Part shown: positions 1 to 6,550 of the stretch, piece after piece
Layout of the letters: each line of letters opens with the position of its first letter
Numbering within the stretch: the first letter of the stretch is position 1
DNA from: Solirubrobacterales bacterium
Lineage (GTDB): Bacteria > Actinomycetota > Thermoleophilia > Solirubrobacterales > Solirubrobacteraceae
Direction of reading: 5' to 3'
DNA: 13,707 bases
NCBI GenBank assembly: GCA_027314825.1
Contig: DAHVAB010000028.1
Location: 1 to 13,707, forward strand
Notes under the pieces: model-generated
What the model saw: the letters and a program-made list of their open reading frames with translations, nothing else
Database searches by the model: none
What the model was told of the DNA's origin: nothing
Made by a program: the position numbers and the translations under genes

Positions 1-572
1 TTCATCCGTCGCGAGGCTGCCAGGTCGGCTGGGCCGAAGCTCATCCCCTGGATGCGCGGCGAGGCGGCCGCGATCTCCTCGAGGTTCGCCACTCCGAGAG
101 AGGTCTCAAGGATCGCGTGCACCAGGATCGGCCTGGTGAGGCCGGCCTTCGCCTCCAGCTGGGCGAGCAGGCGGTCGACGTAGTGGATGTCCCACGCTCC
201 CTCGACCTTCGGGACCATGATCACCTCCAGCCGCTGCCCGATCTGAGAGACGAGCTCGGTGAGGTCGTCGAGCACCCACGGTGAGTCGAGGGCGTTGACG
301 CGGGTCCAGAGCGCCGTATCCCCGAGCTCCATCTCCCGGCCGACCTTGATCAGACCCTCGCGTGCCGCGAGCTTGCGGTCGACCGGCACCGCGTCCTCGA
401 GGTTGCCGAGCAGGATGTCGACGCTCGGCGCGATGTCCGGAACCTTCGCGACCATCTTCTCGTTGGAGAAGTCGAGGAAGTGGATCATCCTCGAAGGCTT
501 CACCGGGATCTCGCGCACCGGGTCGGGCGCGCCGATCGCTAGGGGCTTATCGAAAGCTCGGGGGTTGCGCAA
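1..572 (-). CDS. mcl: Malyl-CoA / beta-methylmalyl-CoA lyase (CitE/HpcH-HpaI aldolase superfamily), 5' part only
   Basis: This is the N-terminal ~190 residues of a CoA-ester lyase; the 3' end lies beyond base 1. Such enzymes split beta-methylmalyl-CoA to glyoxylate and propionyl-CoA, and malyl-CoA to acetyl-CoA and glyoxylate, in the cytosol using Mg2+. Seen: KPLAIGAP near residue 9, GNLEDAVP (56-63), TRVNALDSPWVLDD (90-103) with the substrate-binding Arg91, PKVEGAWDIH (121-130), ILETSLG with probable Mg ligand Glu156, and GPADLAAS with probable Mg ligand Asp183. From memory the wording matches the Chloroflexus-type lyase (about 345 residues) better than the shorter proteobacterial Mcl1. The TTG start at 572 is chosen because AGGAG lies 8 bases upstream (581-585) and KPLAIGAP follows close behind it. 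It is divergent from the hydratase gene at 623, its probable pathway partner. Family certain; exact substrate inferred from context. Confidence 0.88.
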   Translation of the reverse strand, partial: MRNPRAFDKPLAIGAPDPVREIPVKPSRMIHFLDFSNEKMVAKVPDIAPSVDILLGNLEDAVPVDRKLAAREGLIKVGREMELGDTALWTRVNALDSPWVLDDLTELVSQIGQRLEVIMVPKVEGAWDIHYVDRLLAQLEAKAGLTRPILVHAILETSLGVANLEEIAAASPRIQGMSFGPADLAASRRM

Positions 573-604
573 GATGATCTCTCCTGATCTCGTCGGGGGG
601 CTGA

Positions 605-614
605 ACTGTATCGT
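605..614. promoter_or_regulatory. Symmetric -10 element, mcl/maoC divergent promoter
   Basis: The ten bases actgtatcgt fit ANNNTANNNT. Read on the plus strand, TATCGT (609-614) ends 8 bases before the ATG at 623, which suggests a leaderless maoC mRNA. Read on the minus strand, TACAGT (610 to 605) would start an mcl transcript near 598, leaving a short leader that carries the AGGAG site. No convincing -35 box is visible on either side. The same geometry recurs at 8658-8667 and 12817-12826. Confidence 0.5.
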
Positions 615-622
615 TGCCGCCC

Positions 623-1138
623 ATGAACGAGACCAAGCCAATCGAGACCGCCCAGGCCGCCCGCGAGGCCAGCGGCGCGCACCCCTACGGCCGTTACCTC
701 GAGGAGTTCGAGGTCGGCGCCGTCTACAAGCACTGGCCCGCCAAGACGGTGACCGAGTCCGACGATCACCTCTTCTGCCTGATCACGATGAACCACCATC
801 CGCTGCACATCAACGACGTCTATGCGGCCGGCTCCCAGCAGGGCCGCAACGTCGTGGTCGGCCCGCTCGTCTACTCGCTCGCGCTCGGGATGTCGGTCTC
901 CGACGTCTCCGGCAAGGCGATCGCGAACCTCGCCACCGAGGAGCTCAACCACCCGGCGCCCGTCTTCCACGGTGACACCCTGTTCGTCGAGTCCGAGGTG
1001 CTGGAGAAGCGCGAGTCGCGCTCCAAGCCGGACCGCGGCACCGTCAAGGTGCACACACGCGTCTACAACCAGGACGGCACGCTCGTGGCCGACTTCAAGC
1101 GGCTGGTGCTCGTGCCGCGCAAGACGCCCGGCGCCTGA
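623..1138 (+). CDS. MaoC-type hydratase, probable mesaconyl-CoA (beta-methylmalyl-CoA) hydratase
   Basis: A 171-residue single hot-dog-fold protein of the MaoC/(R)-enoyl-CoA hydratase superfamily. The proposed reaction is reversible hydration of mesaconyl-CoA to beta-methylmalyl-CoA, the substrate of the lyase encoded divergently. Seen: TMNHHPLHIND (55-65), the family's hydratase motif, with catalytic His62. The residue usually Asp in GDxNPxH is Asn57 here. I recall the TMNxxPLH form from MaoC proteins acting on branched C5-dicarboxyl-CoA. NHPAPVFHGDTL (109-120) is the typical second hot-dog motif. Proteobacterial Mch is about twice as long (double hot-dog); single-domain versions next to ccr genes are known in Streptomyces. 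ATG 623 is chosen over an in-frame TTG at 614 because a -10 box ends at 614 and there is no ribosome site. Function rests on neighbours. Confidence 0.85.
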   Translation: MNETKPIETAQAAREASGAHPYGRYLEEFEVGAVYKHWPAKTVTESDDHLFCLITMNHHPLHINDVYAAGSQQGRNVVVGPLVYSLALGMSVSDVSGKAIANLATEELNHPAPVFHGDTLFVESEVLEKRESRSKPDRGTVKVHTRVYNQDGTLVADFKRLVLVPRKTPGA

Positions 1139-1185
1139 GGCGGCCTTCCACCGGGGCCCTGCCGGCCCGCGCCTTCGGGGCGGGG

Positions 1186-1345
1186 CGGGCACCCGCCCGG
1201 CGCCCGTCCCGGACGCAGGTCGGGCTCGTCCGTGCGCCCGAAGCCTGATGTGGCGGGTCGGGGCGGGGCGGGGCGTGTCGGGGCGGGTCGGGGCGGGCCG
1301 GGGCGGGGCGGGGCGGGCGGGCACCCGCCCGACGCCCCTCCCGGA
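1186..1345. repeat. 28-bp direct repeats, each with a GC hairpin, flanking the decamer array
   Basis: Copies at 1186-1213 and 1318-1345 differ at two positions and start 132 bases apart. Each begins inside a perfect hairpin: 1183-1188 pairs with 1193-1198 (6 bp, loop of 4), and 1314-1320 pairs with 1325-1331 (7 bp, loop of 4). Neither is followed by a T-run, so these are not classical terminators, though the first lies just 45 bases after the maoC stop. Confidence 0.6.
1251..1320 (+). repeat. G-rich decamer tandem repeat (about 7 units), G-quadruplex-capable
   Basis: Written in blocks of ten from 1251, six successive units fit gggcgggNcg with one or two changes each (1251, 1261, 1271, 1281, 1291, 1301). 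The seventh (1311) drifts. The plus strand carries more than ten runs of three or four G separated by one to three bases, which meets the usual quadruplex-forming pattern on the non-template strand upstream of pckG. Confidence 0.75.
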
Positions 1346-1355
1346 GGCGGTGCGA

Positions 1356-1361
1356 TACGCT
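1356..1361 (+). promoter_or_regulatory. Possible -10 box of pckG
   Basis: TACGCT lies about 105 bases before the pckG start and just after the repeat block. It would give a leader of roughly 98 bases. No -35 box is recognisable. This is the only TANNNT box I weighed here and the assignment is weak. Confidence 0.2.
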
Positions 1362-1465
1362 GCCGGGGTCGCCCCGCGAGGGCGATTTTCCGTTCCCGGC
1401 GCCTTTCGGCATGCCAGCCGAGCGAGGCGCCAGTCCACGCGACACAGAGGAGCTGCTCGTAGGCC

Positions 1466-3289
1466 ATGGAGACCACTGCCCCCGCACCCACAAAGAACAA
1501 ACGCCTGCAGGCATGGGTAGAGGAGGTGGCGGCGCTGGTTGAGCCGCGGGAGGTCCACTGGTGCGACGGCTCGGCCGAGGAGTACGACCGGCTCTGCCAG
1601 ACGCTCGTGGACGCGGGCACGTTCACGCGCCTCTCGGAGGCCAAGCGCCCCGGCTCCTACCTCGCGATGTCCGACCCGGGCGACGTCGCGCGCGTCGAGG
1701 ACCGCACCTTCATCTGCTCCCGCCACGAGGAGGACGCCGGTCCCACCAACAACTGGCGCGACCCGGAGGAGATGAAGGAGGCGCTCAGGGAGCTGTTCGC
1801 CGGCTCGATGCGCGGGCGGACGATGTACGTCGTTCCGTTCTCGATGGGCCCGCTCGGCTCGGACAAGAGCCAGATCGGCGTGCAGATCACCGACTCCGCC
1901 TATGTGGCGGCGAGCATGCGGATCATGACCCGGATGGGCGCCGGCGCGCTCCAGGCGCTGGGCGAGGGCGGCGAGTTCGTCCCCTGCCTGCACTCGGTCG
2001 GGATGCCGCTCCTCGACGAGTCCGGCGAGACGATCGAGGACGTGCCGTGGCCGTGCGACTCCGAGAACAAGTACATCGTGCACTTCCCGGAGACGCGTGA
2101 GATCTGGTCCTACGGCTCCGGCTACGGCGGCAACGCGCTGCTCGGCAAGAAGTGCCTTGCGCTCCGGATCGCCTCCGTCATGGCTCGCGACGAAGGCTGG
2201 ATGGCCGAGCACATGCTGATCCTGAAGCTGATCTCCCCGGAGGGTGCCACCAAGTACATCGCCGCCGCCTTCCCGTCGGCATGCGGCAAGACCAACCTGG
2301 CGATGCTGATCCCGACCCTGTCCGGCTGGCAGGTGCAGACAATCGGCGATGACATCGCATGGATGAAGTTCGGCCAGGACGGCAGGCTGTATGCGATCAA
2401 CCCGGAGGCCGGCTTCTTCGGAGTCGCGCCCGGGACCGGGGAGCAGACCAACCCGAACGCGATCGCGACGGTCGCGGAGAACTCGATCTTCACCAACTGT
2501 GCGCTCACCGACGACGGCGACGTGTGGTGGGAGGGGTTGACCGAGCAGGCACCCGCGCACCTGATCGACTGGCGCGGCAAAGACTGGACGCCCGCGTCCG
2601 AGGCGCCGGCCGCGCATCCGAACGCCCGTTTCACGACGCCAGCGGCGCAGGATCCGGCGATCGCGCCGGAGTGGCAGGATCCGGCCGGCGTGCCGATCGA
2701 CGCGATCCTGTTCGGCGGCCGCCGCTCCTCTGTGGTGCCACTGGTCACCGAGGCGTTCGACTGGGAGCACGGCGTCTTCATGGGCTCGATCATGGGCTCG
2801 GAGAAGACGGCGGCGGCGGCCGGCACCGTCGGTGAGCTGCGCTTCGACCCGTTCGCGATGCTGCCGTTCTGCGGCTACAACATGGCCGACTACTTCGCAC
2901 ACTGGCTGAAGATCGGGCGTGAGGCCGATGCCTCCAAGCTGCCGAAGATCTTCTATGTCAACTGGTTCCGCAAGGACGCTGAGGGCAGCTTCCTCTGGCC
3001 CGGCTACGGCGAGAACTCGCGCGTGCTCGCATGGATCTTCGCGCGCTGCGCCGGACATGGCGCCGCGGATGAGACTCCGATCGGCCTGATCCCGCCGACC
3101 GGCCCGGAGGGCATCGACGTCGGCGACCTGGAGATCTCCGCAGAGGCGATCAACGAGCTGATGCGGGTCGACATCCACGAGTGGAAGGCGCAGCTGCCCC
3201 ACTTCCACGAGCACCTCGGCAAGTTCGAGCGACTCCCCCACGAGCTCCACGAGCAGCTGCAGGCGCTCGAGCGGCGGCTGTCGGCCTGA
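1466..3289 (+). CDS. pckG: Phosphoenolpyruvate carboxykinase (GTP)
   Basis: A 607-residue, full-length GTP-dependent PEP carboxykinase. It converts oxaloacetate and GTP to PEP, CO2 and GDP, using Mn2+/Mg2+, in the cytosol as the first step of gluconeogenesis. Seen: the P-loop AFPSACGKTNLAM (268-280) with the reactive Cys273 and Lys275, the metal-binding kinase-2 motif GDDIAW (294-299), NPEAGFFGVAPGTGEQTNPNA (312-332), and further on FGGRRSS, GSIMGSEKT and the FRKD segment, all in family order. The motifs are GTP-type, not ATP-type. GAGGAG at 1447-1452 sits 13 bases before the ATG, farther than ideal, but no better start exists. It faces a convergent cupin gene with a long palindrome between. 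In this setting it would drain C4 acid from the ethylmalonyl-CoA pathway to sugars. Confidence 0.97.
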   Translation: METTAPAPTKNKRLQAWVEEVAALVEPREVHWCDGSAEEYDRLCQTLVDAGTFTRLSEAKRPGSYLAMSDPGDVARVEDRTFICSRHEEDAGPTNNWRDPEEMKEALRELFAGSMRGRTMYVVPFSMGPLGSDKSQIGVQITDSAYVAASMRIMTRMGAGALQALGEGGEFVPCLHSVGMPLLDESGETIEDVPWPCDSENKYIVHFPETREIWSYGSGYGGNALLGKKCLALRIASVMARDEGWMAEHMLILKLISPEGATKYIAAAFPSACGKTNLAMLIPTLSGWQVQTIGDDIAWMKFGQDGRLYAINPEAGFFGVAPGTGEQTNPNAIATVAENSIFTNCALTDDGDVWWEGLTEQAPAHLIDWRGKDWTPASEAPAAHPNARFTTPAAQDPAIAPEWQDPAGVPIDAILFGGRRSSVVPLVTEAFDWEHGVFMGSIMGSEKTAAAAGTVGELRFDPFAMLPFCGYNMADYFAHWLKIGREADASKLPKIFYVNWFRKDAEGSFLWPGYGENSRVLAWIFARCAGHGAADETPIGLIPPTGPEGIDVGDLEISAEAINELMRVDIHEWKAQLPHFHEHLGKFERLPHELHEQLQALERRLSA

Positions 3290-3328
3290 CCGGGCCGCGG
3301 AGCCAGCGCGCCGTTTTGTGTCTGCCGG

Positions 3329-3432
3329 CTAGACGTCCGAGAGCCAAGCGAGGCAAGGACGCAGGGAGCGTGGCGTGCTTCTGCACGCGAGCGACCGAGG
3401 ACGCCGCCTTGCGCCGGCTATCGGGCGTCTAG
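3329..3432. repeat. 104-bp imperfect palindrome between convergent genes; possible two-way terminator or dispersed element
   Basis: The outer arm 3329-3340 pairs with 3421-3432 (11 Watson-Crick pairs and one G-U). After one mismatch 3342-3345 pairs with 3416-3419. The apex is a perfect 6-bp hairpin, GCGTGC (3373-3378), loop TTCT, GCACGC (3383-3388). The middle pairs only in part, with bulges. The right end overlaps the stop codon of the cupin gene (3429-3431) and the left end begins 40 bases after the pckG stop. There is no T-run, so termination is a guess from position. Confidence 0.65.
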
Positions 3433-3800
3433 CGCTTGGCGGCGTGCCGGCGCACGTACAGCTTCTCGCGGAGGCTCAGTGCGCCAGGGTGCCCGTTGCC
3501 GGGCCATGGGGTGAGCAGGAGGAGTAGCCGTGCCCTCGAGGTCGCGCTCACCTCGTGGCGCTCGCCGGGCGCTAACTGCACGAGCATGCCCGCTCCGCCG
3601 GTCGCCCGCTCGCCGGCGCCGCCCGCGACGCTCACCTCGCCGTCGAGCACGACGATCCAGCAGCGCTCGTGGACCTCGTGCTCGGCGAGGCACTCGCCGG
3701 CTGCCAGCTCGAGCACCACGGCGCGACCCTCGTCGGTGGAGCAGACGATCTCTGGGAGCCTCGGCTGCAGCGCGAGCGCGTTGAGGTCGAAGCTCTCCAT
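3429..3800 (-). CDS. Small single-domain cupin protein
   Basis: 123 residues, one cupin beta-barrel. Seen: cupin motif 1 as AGECLAEHEVHERCWIVVLDG (34-54), with His41 and His44 spaced HxxH rather than the canonical HxH, and Cys47 near the usual Glu position. Motif 2 is QLAPGERHEV (75-84), with His82. A metal-binding site is therefore plausible but altered. The C-terminus (101-123) is basic and probably outside the barrel. The ATG at 3800 overlaps the upstream gene's TGA (TGATG), so the two are almost certainly translated together. No catalytic function can be assigned; small cupins include metal-binding isomerases, dioxygenases and non-enzymatic sensors. The stop codon lies inside the palindrome at 3329-3432. 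Confidence 0.82.
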   Translation of the reverse strand: MESFDLNALALQPRLPEIVCSTDEGRAVVLELAAGECLAEHEVHERCWIVVLDGEVSVAGGAGERATGGAGMLVQLAPGERHEVSATSRARLLLLLTPWPGNGHPGALSLREKLYVRRHAAKR

Positions 3801-4384
3801 CACTCGTGCCCGTGCGATCCGTCGGCGGCGGCCGCTGGCGGCCTTGACTCCTCGGCCAGCGAGGTGATCGTCAGTGCGCCGCGCGCCGTCGATTCGAGCA
3901 CCTCGGTCGCCTCCTCCAGTGACCGCGCATACAGCTCGACGAGCAGGTGCACGACGATCGTCGTGTCCTCCTCGTGCTTGTGGAAGCGCACGTGTGTGAA
4001 GAACTCGCGCACCCCGTGCTCTCCGAAGGAGGCGTAGGCGAGCGCGTCGCCGGCCTCGGGGCCCGAGCATGTCTCGACGTCGTCGGCGTCGACGGTGACC
4101 GTGCAGGATGCCACCCATGGGGTGCCGACGATCATCCGTTCCCAGCGGTCCTCGATCGGCTCGACCCGGCCGCCGACGAAGCCGAGGTGCGGCTGGTCGT
4201 GCATGCAGTCCAGGCACTGCACGACCGCCTCCTCGAGCTCGTCCACGATCTCGGAGCGCTCACCGGTCTCCGGGTCGATCTTGTGGATCCCCTCGTAGTG
4301 GACCTGGACCTCCAGGTTCTGAGACCAGCAGCGGTAGCAGCGCAGCCAGCTCCGGGCGGTCGTCTCGGACGCAGAACCCTCCAT
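3800..4384 (-). CDS. Uncharacterised zinc-ribbon protein
   Basis: 194 residues, function not recognised. Seen: CYRC at 16-19 and CLDC at 57-60, a split four-cysteine zinc ribbon. The segment between is acidic and includes a PETGER turn. Around 65-75 is HLGFVGGRVEPIEDRW. The middle has further cysteines, and a long predicted helix follows (roughly 145-170, LYARSLEEATEVLES). The C-terminus is Ala/Pro-rich and ends GSHGHE. No signal peptide or membrane segment. The start is placed at ATG 4384, not the in-frame ATG at 4393, because 4393 lies within a TACAAT -10 box (4397 to 4392) and 4384 is 7 bases downstream of it, which fits a leaderless mRNA. Translation is coupled to the cupin gene by TGATG. 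The partner suggests a shared metal-linked role, but that is speculation. Confidence 0.75.
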   Translation of the reverse strand: MEGSASETTARSWLRCYRCWSQNLEVQVHYEGIHKIDPETGERSEIVDELEEAVVQCLDCMHDQPHLGFVGGRVEPIEDRWERMIVGTPWVASCTVTVDADDVETCSGPEAGDALAYASFGEHGVREFFTHVRFHKHEEDTTIVVHLLVELYARSLEEATEVLESTARGALTITSLAEESRPPAAAADGSHGHE

Positions 4385-4391
4385 CGCGCCC

Positions 4392-4397
4392 ATTGTA
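4392..4397 (-). promoter_or_regulatory. -10 box of the zinc-ribbon/cupin operon
   Basis: TACAAT on the minus strand, preceded by GCC, ends 7 bases before the ATG at 4384. The ten plus-strand bases from 4392 match those of the ecm promoter at 8658 in nine of ten positions. The difference is the last base, which would complete a plus-strand -10 box; no plus-strand gene starts here. Confidence 0.5.
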
Positions 4398-4436
4398 GGC
4401 GTGCGTGCGGCCGGCGCGAGTCGCGGTCGGCGCCGC

Positions 4437-5420
4437 TCAGCCGATCGCGGCGCGCAGAGTCGCGCCGAAGTCGGTTCCCGCGACCGGGCCGACGCACGGT
4501 GAGCTCACGCCCGCGTCGCGGTAGCGCTCGATCCCGGCGCGCAGCCGTGCGGGGTCTCCGATGGCGGCGAGGTGATCGAGGAGCTCCTCGGATATTGCGG
4601 CCTTCATCGCCGGCAGGTCGCCGGCGGCCGAGTCGAAGGCGGCGATCTCCGCCCCGAAGCCGGAGCGCTCGATCATCGCTCGGTAGAAGGGCAGGCCGAA
4701 GTAGGGCAGCAGGTCCTGGCGAAGCGCGGAGCGCGCCGCGTCGGGATCGTCGGTGAGGGCCGCGGGAACGGCCGCGACCACGTCGAAGCCCTCGAGTCCG
4801 AGCCCTCTTCGCTCGCGCCCCGCCGCCAGCTCCGGCATCACCACGTCCTCGATGTAGCGCGGGTTGCAGAGCCACAGCATCGCGCCGTCGGCGACCTCGC
4901 CGGCCAGGCGCAGCATCGCGGGGGAGAGAGCGGCGATGTAGATCGGCAGCTGCGGGCATGGATCGAGCCCGGCCAGGCGAAAGCCGGTCCGCCACTTGCC
5001 GGCCCCGCCCGCGCTCGCAGCGGCCGCCGCCGGATCCTCGTCCGCCAGGATCGCGCGCACGATCGCCACGTACTCGCGCATCTCCGCGACCGGGTGGTCG
5101 ATCGTCTGTCCGTGCCAGCCCTCCACGATCGCCCGGTGGGAGACGCCCAGGCCGAGCGTGAGTCGCCCGCCCGAGAGCTCGTCGATCGTGGCCGCGGTCT
5201 GGGCCATCGTGGCGGGGGTGCGGGTGTAGATCGGCACGACACCGGTGCCGAGGCGGATCGTGGAGCTGGAGAGGGCGTAGGCGGTGAGCACCGTGAGCGA
5301 GTCGCGGCCGGCGATGTGGGTCGTATAGACCGACTCGTAGCCGAGCGACTCCGCCAGCCGCACGCGCTCGATCGCGCTCTGCAGTGAGCGGCCTGTGGAG
5401 ATGAAGCAGCCGAGGCCCAT
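4437..5420 (-). CDS. LLM-class (luciferase-like, probably F420-dependent) oxidoreductase
   Basis: 327 residues, normal length for the bacterial luciferase-like TIM-barrel family. These enzymes use FMN or, in most actinobacteria, coenzyme F420 for hydride transfer. Seen: GCFISTGRSLQSAIERVRLAESLGYES split by strand and helix (4-30), the strand VYTTHIAGRD (31-40), IRLGTGVVPIYTRTPATMAQ in pieces at 55-74, and SGGRLTLGLGVSHRAIVEGW near 83-102, the family's best conserved stretch. QLPIYIAALSPAMLRLAGEVADG further on is also typical. The substrate cannot be told. ATG 5420 follows a TATATT box (5435 to 5430) by 9 bases. The gene is on the same strand as ecm-meaB, but the 152-base gap with three hairpin repeats and its own -10 box argue for separate transcription. 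Confidence 0.88.
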   Translation of the reverse strand: MGLGCFISTGRSLQSAIERVRLAESLGYESVYTTHIAGRDSLTVLTAYALSSSTIRLGTGVVPIYTRTPATMAQTAATIDELSGGRLTLGLGVSHRAIVEGWHGQTIDHPVAEMREYVAIVRAILADEDPAAAAASAGGAGKWRTGFRLAGLDPCPQLPIYIAALSPAMLRLAGEVADGAMLWLCNPRYIEDVVMPELAAGRERRGLGLEGFDVVAAVPAALTDDPDAARSALRQDLLPYFGLPFYRAMIERSGFGAEIAAFDSAAGDLPAMKAAISEELLDHLAAIGDPARLRAGIERYRDAGVSSPCVGPVAGTDFGATLRAAIG

Positions 5421-5429
5421 CGGGGCAGC

Positions 5430-5435
5430 AATATA
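5430..5435 (-). promoter_or_regulatory. -10 box of the LLM oxidoreductase gene
   Basis: TATATT on the minus strand, unusually AT-rich for this DNA, ends 9 bases before the ATG at 5420. No ribosome-binding site lies between, so a leaderless or near-leaderless mRNA is likely. No clear -35 box. Confidence 0.45.
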
Positions 5436-5496
5436 CGCGTCGGCGCCGGCGGTGGTTGCCCGGGCCGTGGCTTCGGCCGTGCCTGCGGCTGCGTTG

Positions 5497-5577
5497 CGGC
5501 GGCGCCGAGCCAGACGGCTCAGCCGGCGGCGCCGAGCCAGACGGCTTAGCCGGCGGCGCCGAGCCAGACGGCTCAGC
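5497..5577. repeat. Three tandem 27-bp repeats after meaB
   Basis: Units at 5497-5523, 5524-5550 and 5551-5577. Units 1 and 3 are identical; unit 2 has one C-to-T change at 5547. Each contains GAGCC-AGAC-GGCTC, a 5-bp stem with a loop of 4. The meaB stop codon (5575 to 5573) lies in unit 3. Because 27 is a multiple of three, units 2 and 1 put a TAA and a TGA in the same frame. Possible terminator of the ecm-meaB transcript or a slippage-born minisatellite. Confidence 0.85.
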
Positions 5578-6550
5578 CGACGGGCGGAGAGGACGCCTCG
5601 GCCAGCGCGGCCTCCAGCGCCGCCACCATCTCGGCCTCGCCGAGATCGTCGGGCAGCGCGGCCAGCAGCCGCTGCGCCGCATCGCGCCCGCCGAGCGTGC
5701 GCAGCCCGCGATTGCCATGCTCGGCGGCGAAGTCGATCAGTGCGCCGGCATGGCGGCCTCGCCGGCGGCGGGCGGCTACCTCGCAGCCCGCGCGGTGGGC
5801 GGCCAGGGCCTGCGCGAGCTCGGTGATGCCGGCAGGCGGAGGCAGCGAGGAGACGGCGAGCACCGGCGTGTCGGTGCCCAGCGAGCGCATCGCCGCGGTC
5901 AGGTCTCGCCTCGCACTCATCGCCGGCTGGCCCGTGTCAGCCTTGGTGACGGCGAGGATGTCCGGCACCTCCATGATCCCCGCCTTCAGGAATTGCAGGC
6001 TGTCGCCGCTGCCCGGCTGCACGACCACGACCACGGTGTCGACGGCCTCCGCCACCTCGGTCTCCGCCTGCCCGACGCCGACCGTCTCGACTACCACCAC
6101 GTCGAAGGCGGCCGCGAGCGCATGGGCCGCGGTCCGGGTGCCGGCGGCCAACCCGCCGAGCCGCTCACCGGCGGCCGTGGAGCGGATGAAGACGGCCCGA
6201 TCGGAGGGGTCGTGCTCGATCCGCGCGCGGTCCCCGAGCAGCGAGCCGCCGGAGCGCCGCGAGCTCGGGTCGACGGCCAGCAGCGCGACGCTCAGGTGCT
6301 CCTGAGAGCGCCAATGGGCCAGAAGCGCAGAGAGCAGCGTCGACTTGCCCGCGCCCGGCGGGCCGGTGACGCCGATGATGTGCCCGGGCGGCTCATGGCC
6401 CAGCGCGGCGGGGGAGAGCACGCGCATGAGCGCGGTCGCCTGCTCACGGTCGGCCGGCGCGGTGCTCTCCAGCAGGTTCAGGGCGGCGGGCGCCGCGCTC
6501 AGGTCGCCCTCGCGCAGGCGAGCGCCGATCGCGCGCCCGTCGGCACTCAC
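5573..6550 (-). CDS. meaB: MeaB-type GTPase chaperone of B12-dependent acyl-CoA mutase
   Basis: 325 residues, usual length for the MeaB/ArgK family of SIMIBI G proteins. It binds the adenosylcobalamin mutase, gates cofactor loading and protects the enzyme from inactivation, using GTP. Seen: Walker A GVTGPPGAGKST (60-71), VDPSSRRSGGSLLGDR (93-108), the acidic strand VVVVETVGVGQAE (151-163) and the base-recognition TKAD (202-205). The GTG start at 6550 overlaps the ecm stop as GTGA, showing translational coupling and pairing MeaB with Ecm rather than a methylmalonyl-CoA mutase elsewhere. No strong ribosome-binding site precedes it, which fits coupling. The stop codon is inside a tandem repeat. 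Confidence 0.93.
   Translation of the reverse strand: MSADGRAIGARLREGDLSAAPAALNLLESTAPADREQATALMRVLSPAALGHEPPGHIIGVTGPPGAGKSTLLSALLAHWRSQEHLSVALLAVDPSSRRSGGSLLGDRARIEHDPSDRAVFIRSTAAGERLGGLAAGTRTAAHALAAAFDVVVVETVGVGQAETEVAEAVDTVVVVVQPGSGDSLQFLKAGIMEVPDILAVTKADTGQPAMSARRDLTAAMRSLGTDTPVLAVSSLPPPAGITELAQALAAHRAGCEVAARRRRGRHAGALIDFAAEHGNRGLRTLGGRDAAQRLLAALPDDLGEAEMVAALEAALAEASSPPVG

Larger units (their letters stand above)
1139..1465. other. Repeat-rich intergenic stretch between maoC and pckG
   Basis: 327 bases without a credible gene. It holds a 28-bp direct repeat pair (1186-1213 and 1318-1345, 26 of 28 bases identical), a G-rich decamer array between them (1251-1320), GC hairpins at 1183-1198 and 1314-1331, and then about 120 bases of less biased sequence leading to pckG. 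Open frames here are by-products of the skewed composition. Confidence 0.6.

Noticed and set aside
1183..1198. Rho-independent terminator after maoC
   Set aside because: The hairpin is strong but has no T-run, and a similar hairpin recurs at 1314-1331 as part of a repeat, so I list it as a repeat only.
539..3250. Long open frame of about 900 codons on the minus strand opposite maoC and pckG
   Set aside because: It is the antisense shadow of clear genes in GC-rich DNA. It crosses the repeat block, is Arg/Ala/Pro-rich in places and has no recognisable domain.
5497..5577. CRISPR array
   Set aside because: The 27-bp units are directly adjacent with no spacers, and there are no cas genes.
5421..5580. 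Coding minisatellite (nine-residue SGSAPP-type repeats) extending meaB or the LLM gene by a frameshift
   Set aside because: MeaB already has normal length and an intact stop. The frame has no homology and reads out of phase through the LLM gene.
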